Assembly (NCBI GenBank): GCA_944325655.1
Contig: CALVAW010000001.1
Coordinates: 16,651-80,650, forward strand
Direction: 5' to 3'
Source: Candidatus Gastranaerophilales bacterium
Lineage (GTDB): Bacteria > Cyanobacteriota > Vampirovibrionia > Gastranaerophilales > Gastranaerophilaceae
Length of the DNA stretch: 64,000 nucleotides
Positions within the stretch are counted from its first letter, which is position 1; each line of letters begins with the position of its first letter. Both the position numbers and the translations under genes were made by a program. Positions 60,611-64,000 of this stretch are shown here, piece by piece. Under the pieces are notes generated by a model, which was given only the letters and a program-made list of their open reading frames with translations, did no database searches and was not told the DNA's origin.

Positions 60611-62095
60611 TTAAAGTTTATTATAAACCACATTAATTTTATAAATTGAAAACGGAATATCAGGATAATATTCAACTAATTTAAAAAATATTTTACATTT
60701 TTCACTTTCATATAAAAACCCTTGTTCTTCTTTGTTGTTTACAAAAGCTGCTTTTTTTGCAATAAAACCCTGATTAAAAAAATAATTTTGAGTAATTAAA
60801 TAATTATTTTTTTCTTTATCCATATTTTTTATAAATTCATCCCCAAAAAACGGAGTATTATAATATCTGGGAGTTAATTTCAGACTTTTTAACTCAGTTC
60901 TATTATATCCGTTTAAATCATATATTTTGATATTATTTTTACTTAAATACGGTAAAAGCCCGGCAGAAAAGGGACTAAACCAATCAAGACAAAATAATTT
61001 TGAATTTCTATATTCATTATTATTTACTATTTTATTTAACATAAAAGGATATTTTGAAGTATCCAATGCAGGATTATAACCTCTTTCAAAAAATGAAAAA
61101 GGACACATAGAACACAAAAGAAAAAGAACAAAAATAATGTTTAAAAACTTATTTTTGCCTATATCATCCCAACAAAGCCAAAACGCAGCTATTAGATATA
61201 CAAAATAAAAATAATAATGCCAAGGTGCGCCCACATATATTTTTATAAAAAGGAACGTCATCAAGGAATATGTAATTAAGAAAAATACAAAAATTTTTTT
61301 TGCCTTTTTAAACAGTATAAAAGAAACAGCATAAAATAAAATGCAAGAAAAAACATAAAAAAGAGTTTGAAAAATATTTTTCCCTACAGGATAACATACA
61401 AAATGTAAAAAATTATATTTGAATTCATTAATCATTTCAACCGGTCTTGCAGCAGGAGAGCTTAAATTAAAAAATTGCAAAAACAAAAACAAAAATCCGG
61501 CAAATAATATTAAAAAAGAACCAATCAAAAATCTTTTTTCTATATTCTTGCGATTCAAAAAAATGTCATAAACAAAAAGACACAAAAAACCAAAACCGCC
61601 AAACATACCCATAACAGTGGTATTCATACAAAAAATAATTAAAAAAGAAAACAACAAAGGTCTTTTTATAGAGTTCTTATAAAAACAACAAAGCAAAAAT
61701 ATTCCCAATACTGTTAAACCGTATGGCCTTGCAACAACAGCAAAATAATGAAAAAAAGGATATGAAAAAGTTATTAAAAATTTAATTAAATTATTGAACG
61801 GAGCCTTTTTCCAAAAAAATAAAATCATTACCGAAACTATAAACCAATTCAAAACAAGCATTGTATAAGGATAAAAATTAAAATCGGTAATTTTCAAAAG
61901 CAAATACCATAAAATTGGATGCCCTTCAATTCTTGTCAAATAAAATATTTCACCTATTTTCAGGTTAGATATTATATAAGCATAGGCCTCATCAAAAAAA
62001 GGGATTCTAAAAAACGAATAAAAAAACGATATTACAATAAAAAATATTGGAGCAACCTTAGCAAGTGTTTTATCAAAAATTTTTAAGTAATCCAT
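60611..62095 (-). CDS. Membrane glycosyltransferase-like protein (GT-C fold)
   Basis: 494 residues with about ten to twelve membrane helices. The first extracytoplasmic loop has FFDEAYAY, the Asp-Glu pair typical of GT-C enzymes that use polyprenyl-phosphate sugars (GT39/GT83 relatives). EGHPILWYLLLK follows, as in many such proteins. The acceptor is unknown; a lipid A-like or glycan target is possible. No binding site. TGA-TATATT lies exactly 6 bases before the ATG. It is divergent from the PadR gene with 37 bases between starts. Confidence 0.75.
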   Translation of the reverse strand: MDYLKIFDKTLAKVAPIFFIVISFFYSFFRIPFFDEAYAYIISNLKIGEIFYLTRIEGHPILWYLLLKITDFNFYPYTMLVLNWFIVSVMILFFWKKAPFNNLIKFLITFSYPFFHYFAVVARPYGLTVLGIFLLCCFYKNSIKRPLLFSFLIIFCMNTTVMGMFGGFGFLCLFVYDIFLNRKNIEKRFLIGSFLILFAGFLFLFLQFFNLSSPAARPVEMINEFKYNFLHFVCYPVGKNIFQTLFYVFSCILFYAVSFILFKKAKKIFVFFLITYSLMTFLFIKIYVGAPWHYYFYFVYLIAAFWLCWDDIGKNKFLNIIFVLFLLCSMCPFSFFERGYNPALDTSKYPFMLNKIVNNNEYRNSKLFCLDWFSPFSAGLLPYLSKNNIKIYDLNGYNRTELKSLKLTPRYYNTPFFGDEFIKNMDKEKNNYLITQNYFFNQGFIAKKAAFVNNKEEQGFLYESEKCKIFFKLVEYYPDIPFSIYKINVVYNKL

Positions 62096-62101
62096 GTTAT
62101 A

Positions 62102-62126
62102 AATATATCAAAAATTATGCTAATAT
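62102..62126. promoter_or_regulatory. Paired divergent extended -10 boxes, both predicted leaderless
   Basis: Minus: TGA (62110-62108) plus TATATT (62107-62102), 6 bases before the ATG at 62095. Plus: TGC (62118-62120) plus TAATAT (62121-62126), 6 bases before the ATG at 62133. Seven base pairs separate the two elements, so the -35 regions of each lie over the other's transcribed part. Confidence 0.55.
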
Positions 62127-62132
62127 AGAAAT

Positions 62133-62624
62133 ATGTTTGAAATCGTAATACTTTATATATTAAACAAATACGATACAACGATTTATCGTCTGACAAAGAT
62201 TATCGATGAATTATTTTTTGCATTCTTAAAATCAAGTACCGGAACGATTAATCCGGCACTCAAAAGATTGGAAAAAATAGGCTGCGTTGAATATAAAGAA
62301 AAAATGACAGAAGGAGGAATGTTATCTAAAACATATTCAATAACAAAAGAAGGCAAAAAACACCTCACAGACTTGCTTTTAACCTTTAAATCAGAAAACC
62401 CCTACCATATAATAAACGAAGCAAAAATTGCACTCTATTGCAGTGATGTTTTAAATGTAAGTGAATTTAACGAATTCAAAAATAATCTTTTAAATACTCT
62501 TGAATTGCACAAAATCAAGCTCGAAAAAGGTCTTAAAAACGAATACATAAAACTAACCGAGCTTCAAAAAAGAACAATAGAAATTACAACCGAAGAACTG
62601 GATGAACTAATCAAAGCTTTATGA
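62133..62624 (+). CDS. PadR-family transcriptional regulator
   Basis: 163 residues. Winged helix with the PadR pattern: EIVILYILNKYDTTIYRLTK, STGTINPALKRLEKIGCVEY, and a wing segment GGMLSKTYSITKEGKKHL. The C-terminal helices form the dimer region (SEFNEFKNNLLNTLELHK). Phenolic or other small ligands are usual for the family. It overlaps the DUF512 gene by 4 bases (ATGA), so it may regulate its own operon. Confidence 0.88.
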   Translation: MFEIVILYILNKYDTTIYRLTKIIDELFFAFLKSSTGTINPALKRLEKIGCVEYKEKMTEGGMLSKTYSITKEGKKHLTDLLLTFKSENPYHIINEAKIALYCSDVLNVSEFNEFKNNLLNTLELHKIKLEKGLKNEYIKLTELQKRTIEITTEELDELIKAL

Positions 62625-63931
62625 AAAATTCCAATATCATCGTAGAAGATATAATCAAAAATTCAATAGCGGAAGACCTCAAAATTCAAAAGGGTGACAA
62701 AATAATATCCGTAAATAATGAAGTTCCGAAAGATATAATTGAATATAGCTTTTTAACCAATGAAGAAAATATCAACCTTCTTGTAGAACATAAAAACGGC
62801 ATACCGGAAGAATATGAAATCGAAAAAGATTTTGATGAAGATTTAGGAATAATCTTTACTTCAGCAGTTTTTGACTGTGTTAAAAAATGTCAAAATCATT
62901 GTATTTTCTGTTTCGTAGATCAACAACCGAAAGGGTTAAGAAAAAGTTTGTATGTAAAAGATGATGATTGGAGATTATCTTATATACAAGGAACATACAT
63001 CACTTTAACAAATTTTAAAGAAGAAGATTGGCAACGCATTGAAAAATATCACATTTCACCGCTCTTTATTTCGGTGCACACCACTAACCCCCTTTTAAGA
63101 GAAAAGATGACAAGAAATCCAAACGCAAAAAATATAATGGAACAGCTTAAACGTCTTAAAAAAATACACACGAAAGTTCATATACAAATTGTCTTGTGTC
63201 CCGGTTATAACGACGGAGAAGAACTTAGAAAAACTCTTGATGATTTAAAACAAATCAAAACTATAATAAAATCAATCGCAATTGTGCCCGTAGGTATATC
63301 AAAATACAGAAAAGAACAATTCAAAAAAGTTGACAAAAAAATTGCCCTGCAAACAATCAAAATTATTGAAGAATTCAACAATAGCGTAAAAAAACAAATA
63401 GCAATGGCATCTGATGAATTTTTCATAATCGCAGAACATGAAATTCCAAATAAAAAATATTACGGGGATTTCTTGCAAATTGAAGACGGCGTGGGCGCAA
63501 TAAGACTTCTTAAAGACAGTTTTGAAAAAAACCTTAAAAAACTAAAGAAAAAAATAAAAAAACCATCAAAAGTAACAATTGCAACCGCAACAACAGCATA
63601 TAAAATTTTTATAGAATTTGCAAAAAAAATAAATATTGAAAACTTAGAACTTGAAATACTTGAAATCAAAAATAATTTTTTTGGCAATGATATTAACGTA
63701 GCGGGCTTAATTGTTGCAAAAGATATAATTGACACAATTAAAAATAAGAAAATAGAACATCTTGTAATTCCATCTGTTATGCTCAAAAAAACAGGTGAAA
63801 ATTATGAAGAAATATTTTTAGACGGACTTAGTACAAATGATATCAAGGCGGTTAATAAAAATATTAAATTGCATATACTAAAAGATTGCTACAGCTTTGA
63901 TGAAATTAAAAATCTTATTAATTCAATGTAA
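62621..63931 (+). CDS. DUF512-family radical SAM-like protein
   Basis: 436 residues. N-terminal PDZ-like domain (7-60: IIKNSIAEDLKIQKGDKIISV). A radical-SAM-type Cys set follows at Cys86, Cys90, Cys94 and Cys97 (CxxxCxxC within CQNHCIFCF), then a TIM-barrel-like part and the C-terminal DUF512. WRLSYIQGTYITLTN is the diagnostic following block. The family is conserved in Firmicutes and Cyanobacteria but its reaction is unknown. Start set by the ATGA overlap with the PadR gene. Confidence 0.9.
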   Translation: MKNSNIIVEDIIKNSIAEDLKIQKGDKIISVNNEVPKDIIEYSFLTNEENINLLVEHKNGIPEEYEIEKDFDEDLGIIFTSAVFDCVKKCQNHCIFCFVDQQPKGLRKSLYVKDDDWRLSYIQGTYITLTNFKEEDWQRIEKYHISPLFISVHTTNPLLREKMTRNPNAKNIMEQLKRLKKIHTKVHIQIVLCPGYNDGEELRKTLDDLKQIKTIIKSIAIVPVGISKYRKEQFKKVDKKIALQTIKIIEEFNNSVKKQIAMASDEFFIIAEHEIPNKKYYGDFLQIEDGVGAIRLLKDSFEKNLKKLKKKIKKPSKVTIATATTAYKIFIEFAKKINIENLELEILEIKNNFFGNDINVAGLIVAKDIIDTIKNKKIEHLVIPSVMLKKTGENYEEIFLDGLSTNDIKAVNKNIKLHILKDCYSFDEIKNLINSM

Positions 63932-63984
63932 AAGCAAAAAAAAATTTTCACGTTTTTTATAGGTACAAAAGCTGGAAAATAAAT

Positions 63985-64000
63985 ATGAAAATCGCCTCTA
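63985..64000 (+). CDS. Possible start of a further gene (cut by window end)
   Basis: ATG at 63985 preceded by GGAAAA; only five codons (MKIAS) are visible. In other bacteria the gene after DUF512 is often der, but nothing here can confirm that. Confidence 0.3.

Overview
The window is strongly AT-rich chromosomal DNA with densely packed short operons. Several lines point to an uncultured gut lineage of Candidatus Melainabacteria (Gastranaerophilales, the non-photosynthetic sister group of Cyanobacteria). It has outer-membrane-type genes (an MlaA-like protein, LCP protein, UppS) beside a ribosomal cluster ordered as in Cyanobacteria (infA-rpmJ-rpsM-rpsK-rpsD-rpoA-rplQ-truA-rplM-rpsI). It also has degenerate prepilin-like proteins of the 'FTLAEIMIVLTIIG' kind, a GH57/DUF3536 protein, and many small lineage-type proteins without recognisable domains. 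The assignment is inference from family content; no 16S gene is present. I saw no insertion sequence, CRISPR array, integrase, prophage module or replication origin.

Layout. 1-4.8 kb: 3' end of argS, tRNA-Ile, tRNA-Val, an MlaA/alpha-beta hydrolase fusion and lineage-specific hypotheticals. 4.9-7.4 kb: rarA divergent from an orphan ABC-type solute-binding protein. 7.4-10.2 kb: hypotheticals, including a large repeat protein. 10.2-15.6 kb: rluB-serS, an M48 metalloprotease pair, tRNA-Gly and three tiny secreted proteins. 15.7-20.2 kb: alaS, then a small accessory island (XRE regulator with an operator array, prepilin-like protein, small membrane protein, and two decayed genes meeting at an apparent deletion junction). 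20.3-28.6 kb: GltD-type oxidoreductase, HAD phosphatase-ispF, a second repeat protein, GH38 glycosidase, PEBP and UbiA-type prenyltransferase. 28.9-33.9 kb: the infA-rpsI ribosomal/RNA polymerase operon. 34-37.5 kb: a glycine-rich prepilin-like protein divergent from an S24-type repressor, then a cysteine hydrolase. 37.5-42.2 kb: minus-strand operon gltP-rlmH-pdp-ilvA-ridA. 42.3-50.7 kb: coiled-coil protein, NagA-like deacetylase, OB-fold-like secreted protein, GH57 protein, DUF429-like protein, ABC exporter and TPR protein. 50.9-57 kb: LCP ligase, CHASE2-GGDEF cyclase, secD-secF-XRE/zinc protein. 57.2-64 kb: paired coiled-coil small proteins, a YuiF-type antiporter, uppS-rdgB, a membrane glycosyltransferase-like protein, PadR regulator and DUF512 radical-SAM-like protein.

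How the genes work together. IlvA releases reactive enamines that RidA clears, and the two are adjacent. UppS makes the lipid carrier from which LCP proteins transfer glycopolymers. SecD/SecF drive export of the many signal-peptide proteins seen here. GH38, GH57 and NagA-like enzymes with an orphan solute-binding protein suggest use or storage of host or dietary glycans.

The most unusual signals are the following. (1) A repeated promoter arrangement, TGN-TANNNT (CATATT at one site)-N6-ATG, predicts leaderless transcripts for at least six genes. Two divergent pairs have nearly touching or overlapping -10 boxes. (2) A short N-terminal tag (M-[KQ]-[IV]...F-[KR]-[GSN]) recurs on otherwise unrelated hypothetical proteins. 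(3) Two proteins share conserved coiled-coil ends around a variable centre. (4) A repeat module is shared by two distant loci. (5) Key residues are substituted in an S24 repressor (Thr for Ser) and in an ABC Walker A motif (Tyr for Gly).
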